A stretch of 47,808 nt of DNA from Perkinsus olseni (Eukaryota > Perkinsozoa > Perkinsida > Perkinsidae). Of the stretch, positions 22,101 through 33,300 are shown one piece after another. The translations under genes and the position numbers were made by a program. Each line of letters begins with the position of its first letter. Positions within the stretch are counted from its first letter, which is position 1. The notes beneath the pieces are model-generated. The model was not told the origin of the DNA and did no database searches. It saw only the letters and a program-made list of their open reading frames with translations. The DNA lies in contig JABANP010000415.1 of NCBI GenBank assembly GCA_013115135.1, positions 1 to 47,808 on the forward strand, in the 5' to 3' direction.

Positions 22101-22303
22101 CATAATAATGACGTATCTAGTACTACTAATACCCAAGAGGAGGAGGAGCACTGCTAACGGGGATGATGGAGGGGGCCATAATAATGACGTATCTAGTACT
22201 ACTAATACCCAAAAGGAGGAGGAGCACTGCTAACGGGGATGATGGAGGGGGCCATAATAATGACGTATCTAGTACTACTAATACCCAAGAGGAGGAGCAC
22301 TGC
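19093..22303 (+). repeat. Tandem array of 72-76-bp units spanning the protease start codon
   Basis: About 43 head-to-tail units each contain GGGGCCATAATAATGACGTA, CTAGTACTACTAATACCC, a run of two to four GAG after CAA, and GCACTGCTAACGGGG. Two sites vary: four or five G before CCAT, and the GAG count. Units are therefore 72, 73, 75 or 76 bases long. On the minus strand every unit carries ATGGCCCC, the start codon of the protease at 17,107-19,120, plus its immediate upstream flank. Where consecutive units have four G, the unit length is a multiple of three and the minus strand stays open as 24/25-residue hydrophobic repeats (for example across 21,627-21,094). Confidence 0.97.
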
Positions 22304-22518
22304 TCATGGAAATGATGATGATAGGCTCATGACCAGAAGAGTGATGAGAACGCTACTACCCACATCTTCTACTCTAATGATAGAAAATATCATATTATTA
22401 TTAATCATGGTAATGATCCGTAGCAGCAGCAAGAGTAATAGAAGAAGAATATTACATGATGATGACTGCGGCCGTAATTGGCCGTGATGACTGATAACAG
22501 TGTAACAGTAATGCACAA
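22304..22518. other. Spacer between repeat array and TMEM184-like gene
   Basis: No supported gene; it likely holds the 3' untranslated region of the minus-strand gene to the right. Confidence 0.5.
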
Positions 22519-24760
22519 CTAATCCTCATCCTCCTCATCATCATTGTTGTTGTTGTTATCACTATCTTTATTTAGTGATTGTTGTTGTGAGCCATTATCA
22601 TGAGCATCATCATCCTGTATGATCCCATCACTAATAGCAGCAGCATTATCATCCCTCACTCCCTCCGTCCTTCCGTCATCTTCTTCATCTCTCCTTGGTC
22701 TTGGTGTTCTTGTTCTATTCTTCCGTAAGTGAGTATGTGGTAACAGCAACGCAGTAGGGCGTTTCAATTGTTTCAATTGCGTTGTAACCCTCGTTATCAT
22801 CATACTACTACCACCACCACCAGGAGTAGGAGCAGGTCGTGGTATAAAGGATACTTGTGATATATCCGATACAACATCCTGTACCTATCTAACAACACTA
22901 CTACCACACCATCATCAACAAGGAGAAGAAGTAGTAGTATTACTGAATGCCTTAAAGCAGTCCTCAGTAACAAAGGCCCACTTGTAGTAATACCCTCTCC
23001 ATTAATAACACAATCATCATCATGATGATGATGATGACCAACGCATACAGATGACGACGACGGTGATATTGATGTTGACAACATTCTTTCCTCCTCTCCT
23101 TGTTGTTGTTGTTGTTCATTCAGCATCATCACTCCACCAGCAGGCCGCCCTCCCGTTGAATTACTAGTAATAGTATGAAGATGATGATGGCATACACATG
23201 ATGGGCTGAGATCATGTTGTTGTTGTTGATGATAGGTTGTTGTTGTTGTTGTTTGATATGGTTGAGCAGGGAAGGCTATTGAATGTGCTATAGATGCTAT
23301 TAACATCTCAATACATATTAATGTATTTTGTAATGATGTTTTCACATCGACTGTATTATACCTCAAACTCGGTATATCAGCGAGTAATCCCAGTTCAACC
23401 AATATATTCAGTATAACCGATTGCCAGAAACTAAAGAACAACAACAACACAATAAACGTCGAATAGCGTAGCGATAGTACCTTGCAAAGAGCACCGCCTT
23501 GATACATAAGAACTTAGGTACTGGATTATAGGCTTCAAGTGCCCGCTTTGTCGCCATATAAAACATAACTAGCCAATACCTACCACCACCATAAGCAGCA
23601 GCAGCAGCAGCATCGGTACCACTACTGCGGGAAGGCTTATTACAATGAGAGGGAAATGCTTATATTCACACATATGCAGATATAAAGATACCCATTTAAA
23701 GGGGAGAAGTCACCCTCCTGAAAAAGAAGAAGAAGAACATGATAATAATCGTTATGACAGTAGTAGTAGTACCTCGTATAAACCTATGTTATGCAATATG
23801 AATGCCAATATTGTGGTCAATGGTTTAACTAATAAAAACTGTAATACCTGATTAAGATGAATAATCCTAATGATGATACTAACAACACTAGTAGAGTATT
23901 ATTATTACAAATGTCTTGCATGATATAAGAAAGTCCTTAGGTGATCTTGGATGCCATAGACTAGTACTATCCCCAATAGTCATGTTATTATTATCATCAA
24001 TATCACCGTACCATCCCATACCATAATCATCCCTTCTCCTATCATCATATACTTCTATTGTTCTAGCTCCCCTAGTATTGCTACTATACAATGTTGATGA
24101 TGATGAACCTCCTTGTATATATGATGATAATAATAAGTCTCTATGATCGCGATTAGGGGTAGTGTTCATGTAGTTGTAGTTGTTGTTATGATGATGGTTG
24201 GACAGTAATAGTGATGGGCTTCTTGCTGCTGCTGCTGATGATGATGTATCTCGTATACTAGTATTCGTAGAAGATAGGTCAAGAGCGTCCAGAGTGATGA
24301 CATCATCATCATAATTGTGATACTGTGATAAGTCCATGGATCGCTCCCGCCACCATGTAGATGATGATGATACTACTCCTTCTTCTTGTTGTGGTGGTGT
24401 TACTAATAATATGGTACGATGTATAGGATTAATGAAGCATGATACTGGTGGTATATGTCTAATATATGCTTTATCTTCTAATACTCTTATTATCTTATCA
24501 TGATCGAGGGTATAATTATGATCATCCAGTTGGGTTATATAAGAATAGGTTAAAGAAAAGAATGTATATATGACGAACCTGATAATAATGCCAAAGATAC
24601 CAATAATTATAGCAGTCAATACTTGTTATTATTACGATTCATAACAATCCCTCAACATATCAAGATACATACTATGATTTACAAATCTGAACAACAAGAA
24701 GGACGATATCATTATTATCAGTAGTAGTGGTAAGATGGTGATGCTGCTGCTGCTGCTCCT

Positions 24761-24792
<32 letters not shown>

Positions 24793-25032
24793 ATTTATCA
24801 TTACAATAGACTAAGCCATGATGTTGTTGCATATACCGGTACCATAAGTAGGATGCCAACTATTTTACGTTGTATGATTGGTTTACTAAAATAATCATCA
24901 TGCGACACGATGTCGGTAGTCTGATGAGTCGTAGTATTATTATTACCTGAAGTTTCTTAAATGATCTCTTATAGCCAACATAGATATTATTATTGAGCTA
25001 GTTGCAAATAATAATGATATTAACCACATCAT
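22519..25032 (-). CDS. TMEM184/OSTalpha-like (solute transporter alpha, LAZ1 type) membrane protein
   Basis: Nine exons join in frame: 25032-24947, 24885 to about 24806, 24686-24636, 24578-23909, 23847-23773, 23717-23644, 23579-23481, 23430-22944 and 22878-22519. Family landmarks appear in order: an N-terminal helix, then KPIIQRKIVGILLMVPVYA, NHSMYLDMLRDCYESFVIYT, LEDKAYIRHIPPVSC, VLQFLLVKPLTTILAFI, EEGDFSPLNGYLYICICV, YWLVMFYMATKRAL, PVPKFLCIKAVLFASFWQS, SLQNTLICIEMLIASIAH, and DVVSDISQ in the cytosolic tail. This is the seven-helix PF03619 fold, whose members act in solute export or endomembrane traffic. A roughly 170-residue Ser/Asn-rich insertion sits between the third helix and VLQF, and a Gln/His-rich loop and acidic C-terminus (ending DEEDED) are also unusual. 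The precise start is uncertain. Confidence 0.9.
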
Positions 25033-25218
25033 ATAAAGATAGTAATATGATGATCTATCCCGGATGATGATTATCATTGATGATATTATTATTACAACAA
25101 CAAAGGTGCTATAATCAACCCGGATGATACTACCAACCCAACAACAACAACAACATGATAATGACGATCCTACTCATGATGATGATGATGATGATGATGA
25201 CACTTGTACATCATTATG

Positions 25219-26480
25219 TTACGCACTATTGATCATCTCCTTATTGATTATAGTTGGATGATGATCAGTATTATTATGATTGCTACAGTTATGGTGCAAT
25301 AATGTGTTATACTCCTCCTCCATGTTCATCAATTTTATGCGACATTCCTGATGACGACAATAAGATGAACATGTCGTTCTTGTAGAATACTTCTAACTGT
25401 CGCCTCAAATTAGGATTGTCTTCTCTCAATATTGCTATTTCCTCTTCTTGGGCCTTGCTTACTATCCTATGATGATTTACAATCCATTCTGCTTTACTGC
25501 AACAGAAGCAGCAGCATCATCGTAATAATAATAATCATCAGCAGTAGTAGTAGTAGTGGAGGCAGGCATGAAGAGGCGGAGGAGGAGAAGTTATCATCGT
25601 AATCATTACTCTCTTCTATTCCTTAAATCATCTCTTGCTGTGTATATTTCATCCATCAATAAATCAATAATTTTCTCGCGCTCTTCAGCTTCATTCTTTA
25701 GCTGCCTTATTTCAGCATTAGCCAATCCAATCTGAATAATGATCACCAAAGGAGGGCAGTTAGTGGTGATGATGATGATGATGCTAAGGCATGATAAGCA
25801 TGGATGTATGGATGATGATACTCCCGAAGAACATCCCATATTGTTATTCGACTAGTATTGTTGTACATTACTTCATATTCTAACTGGGATACATAATCCT
25901 GAACATTGTGATTGATACCGTTGAGGGATGATGATGATGACGAGGAGGAAGAGGAGGACCTCGTTCGTCTTACGTTGCCGCTCATGCCGCCATCCTGAAT
26001 AACTGCGATACTACCATTCATCATCAACATCATCTTGAATAGTATAGATGCTCCGATCGATCCTCCCTTATGATCCTCACCTGCATCATAATACACGCGT
26101 ATTGTGATGACAAACTCCCATATGACGACAAAGCTGGTATGTTCTTCTTCTTGCTGTCGTTGTTGTTGATTCTATTATTATCCATAGTACTTCTGAACGG
26201 TCGTCTAGGATCGTACAACATACCACTACTGGCTGATGCAGCAGCCGTGTGCCTAATGATGATTACGTTGAAGGATGAATATGATAAAGCGTAGTTAGAC
26301 CTACACCATAGTAGTATTATTATTATCATCCACTTCCCGTTCATACCATCCTCCATTCAATTCTCCTCGGATAAGTAAGGTATCCGCCCTAGATGCGGTT
26401 TCTACTGCTTCGTGTGATGATGATGATGATATCTGTTGTTTCCTGATCATCATTAGGATGATAGAAAATAAAGAATGCAA
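25219..26480 (-). CDS. Coiled-coil protein of unknown role
   Basis: Several exons are visible right to left: SSHEAVETASRADTLLIRG (about 26,440-26,330), ASSGMLYDPRRPFRSTMDNN (about 26,240-26,080), GGMSGNVRRTR followed by poly-Ser and QDYVSQLEYEVMYNN (about 26,000-25,860), IGLANAEIRQLKNEAEEREK continuing to LMDEIYTARDDLRN (about 25,725-25,630), and KAQEEEIAILREDNPNLRRQLE, which splices over a 44-base intron to ECRIKLMNMEEEYNTLL and a stop at 25,219. Heptad patterns of Leu/Ile with many Glu, Lys and Arg mark a coiled coil over the last three exons. No enzymatic motif is seen; a cytoskeletal or golgin-like scaffold is possible but unproven. The 5' limit is uncertain. Confidence 0.55.
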
Positions 26481-26540
26481 TAACTTGCCAGTAACGTTGC
26501 TATCATCATTACCACAGGATGATCAATCATCTTCAATACA
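26453..26540 (-). pseudogene. C-terminal transmembrane-tail fragment
   Basis: The minus strand encodes KMIDHPVVMMIATLLASYC then ILYFLSS and a stop, a typical C-terminal membrane anchor. Upstream of it on the same strand there is only the 34-bp minisatellite, so any gene it belonged to has been separated from this exon or lost. Confidence 0.35.
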
Positions 26541-26547
26541 ACCCTCC

Positions 26548-26912
26548 ATAGGGATGATGATGATGAAGGCCCCAAGCATCCATAGGGATGATGATGATGA
26601 AGGCCCCAAGCATCCATAGGGATGATGATGATGAAGGCCCCAAGCATCCATAGGGATGATGAGGATGAAGGCCCCAAGCATCCATAGGGATGATGATGAT
26701 GAAGGCCCCAAGCATCCATAGGGATGATGAAGGCCCCAAGCATCCATAGGGATGATGATGATGATGATGATGATGAAGGCCCCAAGCATCCATAGGGATG
26801 ATGATGATGATGATGAAGGCCCCAAGCATCCATAGGGATGATGATGATGAAGGCCCCAAGCATCCATAGGGATGATGATGATGATGAAGGCCCCAAGCAT
26901 CCACAGGGATGA
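26548..26912 (+). repeat. 34-bp ATG-rich minisatellite, left of the retrotransposon
   Basis: About eleven units of CATAGGGATG, a variable ATG run, and AAGGCCCCAAGCATC. Basic spacing is 34 bases, with changes in steps of three. The same minisatellite continues on the far side of the retrotransposon at 35,155-35,430. Confidence 0.95.
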
Positions 26913-27083
26913 TGTGCTTGTCATTGGCCATCATGGCGAGTGTTTCCTCTTCCTTGGTCAACTCAAGACTCGTGGGGACAGACATAGTTCAAAAATTTAT
27001 ATACTCTTGGGTTCAGTATTCCATCTCAGAGGAATATCTTTCCGTTACACAAAAAGGGGCGCGCTCTAATGATTATGAGCACA
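26913..27083 (-). repeat. 3' LTR
   Basis: 171 bases, TGTGCT...AGCACA, identical to the 5' LTR. It follows the polyprotein stop by about 100 bases. In element orientation it is preceded by GGCCGGGAG, a weak polypurine tract. Confidence 0.92.
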
Positions 27084-27181
27084 CTCCCGGCCTACGATAG
27101 TGCGACTTGTAGCACTGGGCATTATATACGATCTGTCTTGAGCGAAGACGCGGACTGCACTGGGCGATCACCCCGTGGCGA

Positions 27182-27304
27182 TTACAGCAACTGGGCAATA
27201 CAAGGGCAATCGATATCACCACAGGTAAAGTCCTTGTCTTTGTATTCGTCGTGAACCTCCTTCGGGACGATAGTCCACACACCACAGTTATCACAGCCAA
27301 CCCA
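27182..27304 (-). other. CW-type zinc-finger-like module at the integrase C-terminus
   Basis: Residues 2,585-2,624 read WVGCDNCGVWTIVP, a spacer, FTCGDIDC, PC and six more residues. The pattern W-V-x-C-D-x-C-x2-W-x3-P, then aromatic-x-C-x4-C, is that of CW domains (PF07496), in which four Cys bind zinc and the Trp residues cage methylated H3K4. The spacer between Cys pairs is short but compatible. Binding activity is inferred, not shown. Confidence 0.65.
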
Positions 27305-30300
27305 GTAATCAGTAGGGCCAGTGAAGCCTTCGGGTAGCAGTGAGCGTTGCAGCTCGACCTTACCGTCCTCGGTAGTGGCATAGAAATAGTGGAGACTAGG
27401 GAACCTCCTCGACGAATGGACCGGAACAGGCTGGCTCGGTGTCCTCTTCTCGTCAGCTTGGGCTTCCTCGATAGACCTGGACTCACGAGCCGTGTACTCT
27501 CTGAGTTGGGCCTCGTTAAGATAGGCGAACCGAATATTGGATAAATGCACTTCACCGAGAGGGCGTCCAATCAAAGACTCAACGATGACGAACTGCTTAC
27601 CAGAGACGTACTCGCTCACTCGAACTGGCCCGTTCCATCGAGGGGACAGCTTACTGCTCGAAGGTGCCCGGACCCACAGAAGAGTGCCCTTGGTCAAGCC
27701 GATGTTGTCGAGTTGCCTTCTTCTCACATTTCTCTCAGCAAACTTGATAGATGCCTGTCGCACTTTGCGGACAAGGTGGTCTCGGTAACTCCTCAGTAGC
27801 TCTTCTTGTTCCCGACGGAATCCAATTATAGCCTCACTAGTGATCTTGAACGGCTTCTGGTCTTGGTGACCTTCTATGAATGGTCTCAGTCTCTCCGGCC
27901 TCGGCCGAGGCTCAAGCGCCGGTGGACCCCGCACTTGATAGGCGAACACCAGAGTGTGTGGTGAGACCGCTCCTTCTTCATCTCCGGCCGAGCTGTTGAG
28001 GCAGTGTGATATCATCGGCAGCAGTGTGTACCATGGTCTTAGGCTACTCCTAGAGGAGTTAGTGACACCATCTGAAGTTGCCAAGCGCAGAGAGCGTATG
28101 CAGCTCCACAGTTCAGCGTGTACCCTTTCAAGGTAGGCACGACGCTGTGCAGAATACGGCGGGTCGGTCACATGTAGTAGTTGGTTAGCGAGACACCAGC
28201 TCTGGAACACCTTCGACTGAAAGGCCTTGTCACAGTCTGAGGATATAACATATGGCCACCCGAACCGCCAACAATGCTCCTCTAGGAGCCGTACAGCCGT
28301 CAATGCCGTACGGTCGCTTGCAACATAGAATTGATTGGCGCCGGAGAAGGGGTCGGACACGTGTAGACAGTACTGCGGTGCAGTTGTGGTGGTGGTGAGC
28401 TCACCTCCTTGAACAGTGTCTTTAACGGGGCCAAGCCAATCGATGGAGAGGGCGTCATTGACAGCTAGGTGTACACGCGGGTTAATATGGGGATGCGTGT
28501 CGACCCACGCTCCAAGTCCTCGACTTCTCTGGCACCCTGGGCACTGCTTGAAGAAGTGTTTCACATCACGACGCATGGCCTTCCAGTAATACTTACCCTC
28601 CATAGCATTGACCTGATGTCGGGAGTTGCGGTGGCAGCATAGTGTGTGGAGAGCTGCGATAACGTCTTGACGAACACCATCCGGTACATATATAGCGCCC
28701 AGTTCGCCAGAGTCTCGGCCGACGTCCATACGCAGAACAGGAAGCATCTCGCCGTTGTGGGTGTTCTCGTCCTGAAGGACGTACATAGCCCGCAGTTTAG
28801 CTCTCTCTGCCGGCCCGAAGGGCTCCGTGTCGAAGTTCTCTGGCATCTTGTGCTCGGCGCTGAGGAGGCCCCGTAAGAAGCCACTGTAAGGGTCTTCTTG
28901 TTGAGCCCTTGCAATCATCGAGTGAAGGCCTGAGGCAGCCTCCTTCACCTCACTGTTGGTCGCCGACGCGAGAGAAGCGTCCACCGTTACATGGAAGAGA
29001 GAATGCTCCTCCTCAGCTTGATCCGGACCGCTGACCACAAGGTTGACAACGTCCGTAGAGCTCCGAGCTTTGCCCTGGTGAATGGAGTCGAGCCAAGCCT
29101 GCGCGTTCTCAATGTCCACGACTGCGGGGTCCAGACCGCGGCTGAAGGGGTCGGCGATATTCAGCGCCCCAGGACAGTGTTCGAACAGAACCACCGGTGG
29201 TCCTTGTGCAAGTTGTGGCATTGCTTCCGCAATGTCCAAGAGCAACCTCGCAGCCTTCAGGCTGTGGTTGAACTCCCAGGCGCTCCAGCTCTTCGGGATC
29301 TTGCAAGCCTTATTGCCTTCTGTGTCATCCCTCAACCGGCGTAAGATCTTGTCGACTCTCTGCTTGACGATTAGTGAATCTGTGAAGACGCCAATCCTTC
29401 GAGTAGTGCTGAATGGGAAAAAGTCCCCGGTGAGAAGTTGATAGAGCGACTCCAGCCCTCGTTCTAGAGCGAGATGCTCTTTACGCACAATGCTCCACGA
29501 ACACTGGTTTAGTGGCACCAAGGATGAGTTAGCATAGAGAGGGTTAACCAGAGAGCCGCCGACAACACACCAGCCTATAGCGTGGCTGCAGGCATCAGCA
29601 TAAAGGTTGAGACTGGTGAGCGTGTTGACGTAGCGAGGATATCGGCGATGATTGGCCAAGGCATTATACTCCTCGAGGATCTGGATGGTTTCCAACGACT
29701 CCTCCTTGCTGACAAAGTCGTCGAGCTTCTTGTTACGGATGTAAGCTTTCCTGAGGATAAGCTTCACCGACAGTAGCCTCCAGCTATGCAAACCGAGTAT
29801 GTCGTGACAGAGATGTGCTCCCGAAAGAACTTCTCGAACGGTCAGCCGTCCGTTATCAGTGAAGTTCTTCCGGATATCCGTCAGATTGGCAGGTTTGGAG
29901 GCCACCGAGTCGTCAGCGCCCCAGACAATACCAAGGCCGGACACCTCCTTCTCCTCCCAGTCGTACTTGGTCTTAGCAGGATGTACCAGTTGACCCACGG
30001 ATGCGGCGGCTGTCTTGTCCTCTTCATGTAGCTGAAGTAGTTGTTGTTGACTCCCGTTGCACCCTGTGATGACGTCGTCCATATACTTAGCTCTGGCGAC
30101 CTTCTTGTAGACCAAATACGCCCAACGACGTCGAGCTTCGCCGCAGTGTGACGTGTCTTTGACCTCCTTGGCATGACTTCGGCTTCTTGCTTCAGCAGTC
30201 TTCTTCTGCAATGCGAGCAAGAGATTCTGCGCAGCTCGACTGGGAGAGAGTAGAGCTTGTGGCTCCAGCCCCTCAACTTCCGCACTGTCCAGCTCAGAGT

Positions 30301-33300
30301 TGAACAACGCGTCCTGTATGATAGTCGATGATGAGAGGGTTTGAAGACCATCTTCGCGCCTCAATCTGTTCTCAGTGTTCTCGTTGGCAACTTCAACAAT
30401 GATGGACGAGCCGGCCTGCATCCCGCCCGGAGACGAGCGCGCTCCCATTGGCATACCCCGGAAGCGGAAGTACTCGAACGAACCGTCCTTAGGATTGCAG
30501 ATGATGAAGGCGTGCGCCTTCCGGGTTGCAGTAGGGCACCGAAAGTTGAGGAATGCCTGACGTAGATCGGACCAAAGGACGTGCTCAAACAACCTAGTGA
30601 CCATCAGTGGCCCCAACAAGCTATTGTCAATAGTCGGTGGGAGAGATTGAAGATCATTTGATCCTCGCCAATCAAAAACTGGCCTCAGGCGCGTACCCCG
30701 GGCCGAACCGTCTTTAACCACCGGAAAGTGAGTCGTGTAGTAGTGGGCAGATCTTTCCGAATCTGGCACCGGTTCGATGTGCTGAGCAGTCTTGTAGTCT
30801 TCGAAAACCAGGTAGTAATCCTCGGCCAATCCTTTCTTCTCCAAGGTGGACTGGAGACGCCTAGCATGCCGTTGAGCAAACTCTTTGTTGTTGGAACTCG
30901 GTTCAGGTCTCCTGGACCAGTTGAAGTCCATCATCATGCGCCACGCAGAATCCTCCACGTTTGAAGCCGGTTTGAATATCCCTCGATAAGTGCCGAGCGG
31001 ACTCTTCAACACCTCCTCAAGTGATACTGCTTTCCTTTTCTTGGGTTGGCGAGCCTCCCGAGCGGAGAGAGAGTAACCCTCCTTGGCAGGAAGAATCATG
31101 TCGTAGGAGTAGTCGTCGTCCAATACAATTGATTCTAGCCTCGTCGTGGGACCATCATCTGGGATGGTTGTGGCGAGAAAGTTGACCTGGTCGAACAGGC
31201 TGTACTCCATCTCCTCGGGGTCTCCAGAAGTAGCAACGAAGTTCGTGTCGACTTTGTAAGGCTGCATGAGTCCACCCTCCACTCTCGCAAGGTACTGATT
31301 TGGAACCAAGCCAGTAGAGCCTGTGACCCCGTCAGGAGTGAAAATAAGGCCAACACGTAGGAGCTTGAGCCCACTGACCCCAACCAAGACATCTGGCATA
31401 AGTTGTGGTGTACAGTGTATGCGCAGGGTAACCTTGTCATGGGGCCGCCTTGTTGTCCAGACCACCAATCTGGCAATGTGGGTAATGACCATGGGGTTGC
31501 CGTTGGCAGTGACCCCATTCCCTTTCATCTTCGGCAGTTCTTCCCACGTGAGCTTAACTCCTGGAACCTTCGCGAGGTGCTGAATGAAATTCAGCCGGGC
31601 AAAGCACCTTGCAGCGCCGCTGTCGAGAATGACGTTGATCCGCTTGTCGTCGGAAACACAGAGCTCCGAAGCTATGGGATACGATGCCGACTCCAGGAAC
31701 GGATCGTCCACTGGCATCGTTTGCGACTCTCTGTGCCGGGCTTGGGCATGAGAGTGCTCGCCCACTGAGAAGCAGGTGCTCCCAACTTCGGACTGAGCAG
31801 TCGCCGGAGTCGTGGTCGTCGACAATGGTAACCCGGGAAGCGGAGAAGAAGATTCCGCCTGAGCAGTCGCCGGAGTCGTGGTCGTCGACATTGGTAACCC
31901 GGGAAGCGGAGAAGAAGATTCCGCCTGAGCAGTCGCCGGAGTCGTCGTCGTCGACAATGGTAACCCGGGAAGCGGAGAAGCAGATTCCGCCTGAGCAGTC
32001 GCCGGAGTCGTGGTCGTCGACAATGGTAACCCGGGAAGCGGAGAAGAAGATTCCGCCTGAGCAGTCGCCGGAGTCGTGGTCGTCGACAATGGTAACCCGG
32101 GAAGCGGAGAAGAAGATTCCGCCTGAGCAGTCGCCGGAGTCGTGGTCGTCGACAATGGTAACCCGGGAAGCGGAGAAGAAGATTCCGCCTGAGCAGTCGC
32201 CGGAGTCGTGGTCGTCGACAATGGTAACCCGGGAAGCGGAGAAGAAGATTCCGCCTGAGCAGTCGCCGGAGTCGTGGCCGTCGACAACGGTAACCCGGGA
32301 AGCGGAGAAGAAGATTCCGCCTGAGCAGTCGCCGGAGTCGTGGTCGTCGACAGTGGTAACCCGGGAAGCGGAGAAGAAGATTCCGCCTGAGCAGTCGCCG
32401 GAGTCGTGGTCGTCGACAGTGGTAACCCGGGAAGCGGAGAAGAAGATTCCGCCTGAGCAGTCGCCGGAGTCGTGGTCGTTGACAATGGTAACCCGGGAAG
32501 CGGAGAAGAAGATTCCGCCTGAGCAGTCGCCGGAGTCGTGGTCGTCGACAATGGTAACCCGGGAAGCGGAGAAGAAGATTCCGCCTGAGCAGTCGCCGGA
32601 GTCGTGGTCGTCGACAGTGGTAACCCGGGAAGCGGAGAAGAAGATTCCGCCTGAGCAGTCGCCGGAGTCGTGGTCGTCGACAGTGGTAACCCGGGAAGCG
32701 GAGAAGAAGATTCCGCCTGAGCAGTCGCCGGAGTCGTGGTCGTCGACAATGGTAACCCGGGAAGCGGAGAAGAAGATTCCGCCTGAGCAGTCGCCGGAGT
32801 CGTGGTCGTCGACAATGGAAACTCTGGCATCGTGAAGCAGGCACCGTTGTAACCATTCGGCGCGGAAACCGCCGTGGTCTGAGGCCTCGCAGGAACTGCG
32901 AAGCAGGAAGCATTGTAGCCCGTCGTCGCCGGCACTGTCTCTAGCGTAACGAATGTAGTGACACCGTTGCCAGATGTTGACGGCTTGTCGAGAGCTTTGA
33001 TGTCCTCCAAGGTAAGGGGGCACATACCCGAACGATGCGGCACCCCGGCCCTCGCGTGGTTTCCACACCTCCTGCACATGAGCGTGCCTCCTGCCTTCAT
33101 TCTGCACTTCTGGGCCTTGTGTCTCGTGCTACCGCACGGACACCTCTTGGCCCTATGGGCGGGCTCTTGGGCAGGGCAGTCGATGTCACTGTGACCAACA
33201 TTCTTGAGGCAGCGATAACAGAAGCCTGTCTCCTGGCGTTGCTGCCCAGCTGGACCTGCCTTGGCCGAGGTAGACCCCGTCGGCTTCGATTCCGTCTTGC

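Noticed and set aside
19093..22303. CRISPR-like array
   Set aside because: Units are directly adjacent with no unique spacers, vary only in G and GAG counts, and the window is clearly eukaryotic.
19101..22487. Plus-strand ORFs encoding repeated IIMTYLVLLIPKRR peptides
   Set aside because: They arise from the same tandem units and end at random when the G-run changes; only the minus strand leads into a real signal peptide and protease.
26453..26985. Overlapping ORFs encoding repeated GLHHHHPYGC-type peptides
   Set aside because: These are translations of the 34-bp minisatellite in three frames, with no start context or conserved domain.
31554..33107. Long alternative ORFs (383-517 aa) on both strands over the 66-bp repeats
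   Set aside because: A repeat whose length is a multiple of three and lacks stops keeps all frames open; the polyprotein frame alone continues into conserved domains.
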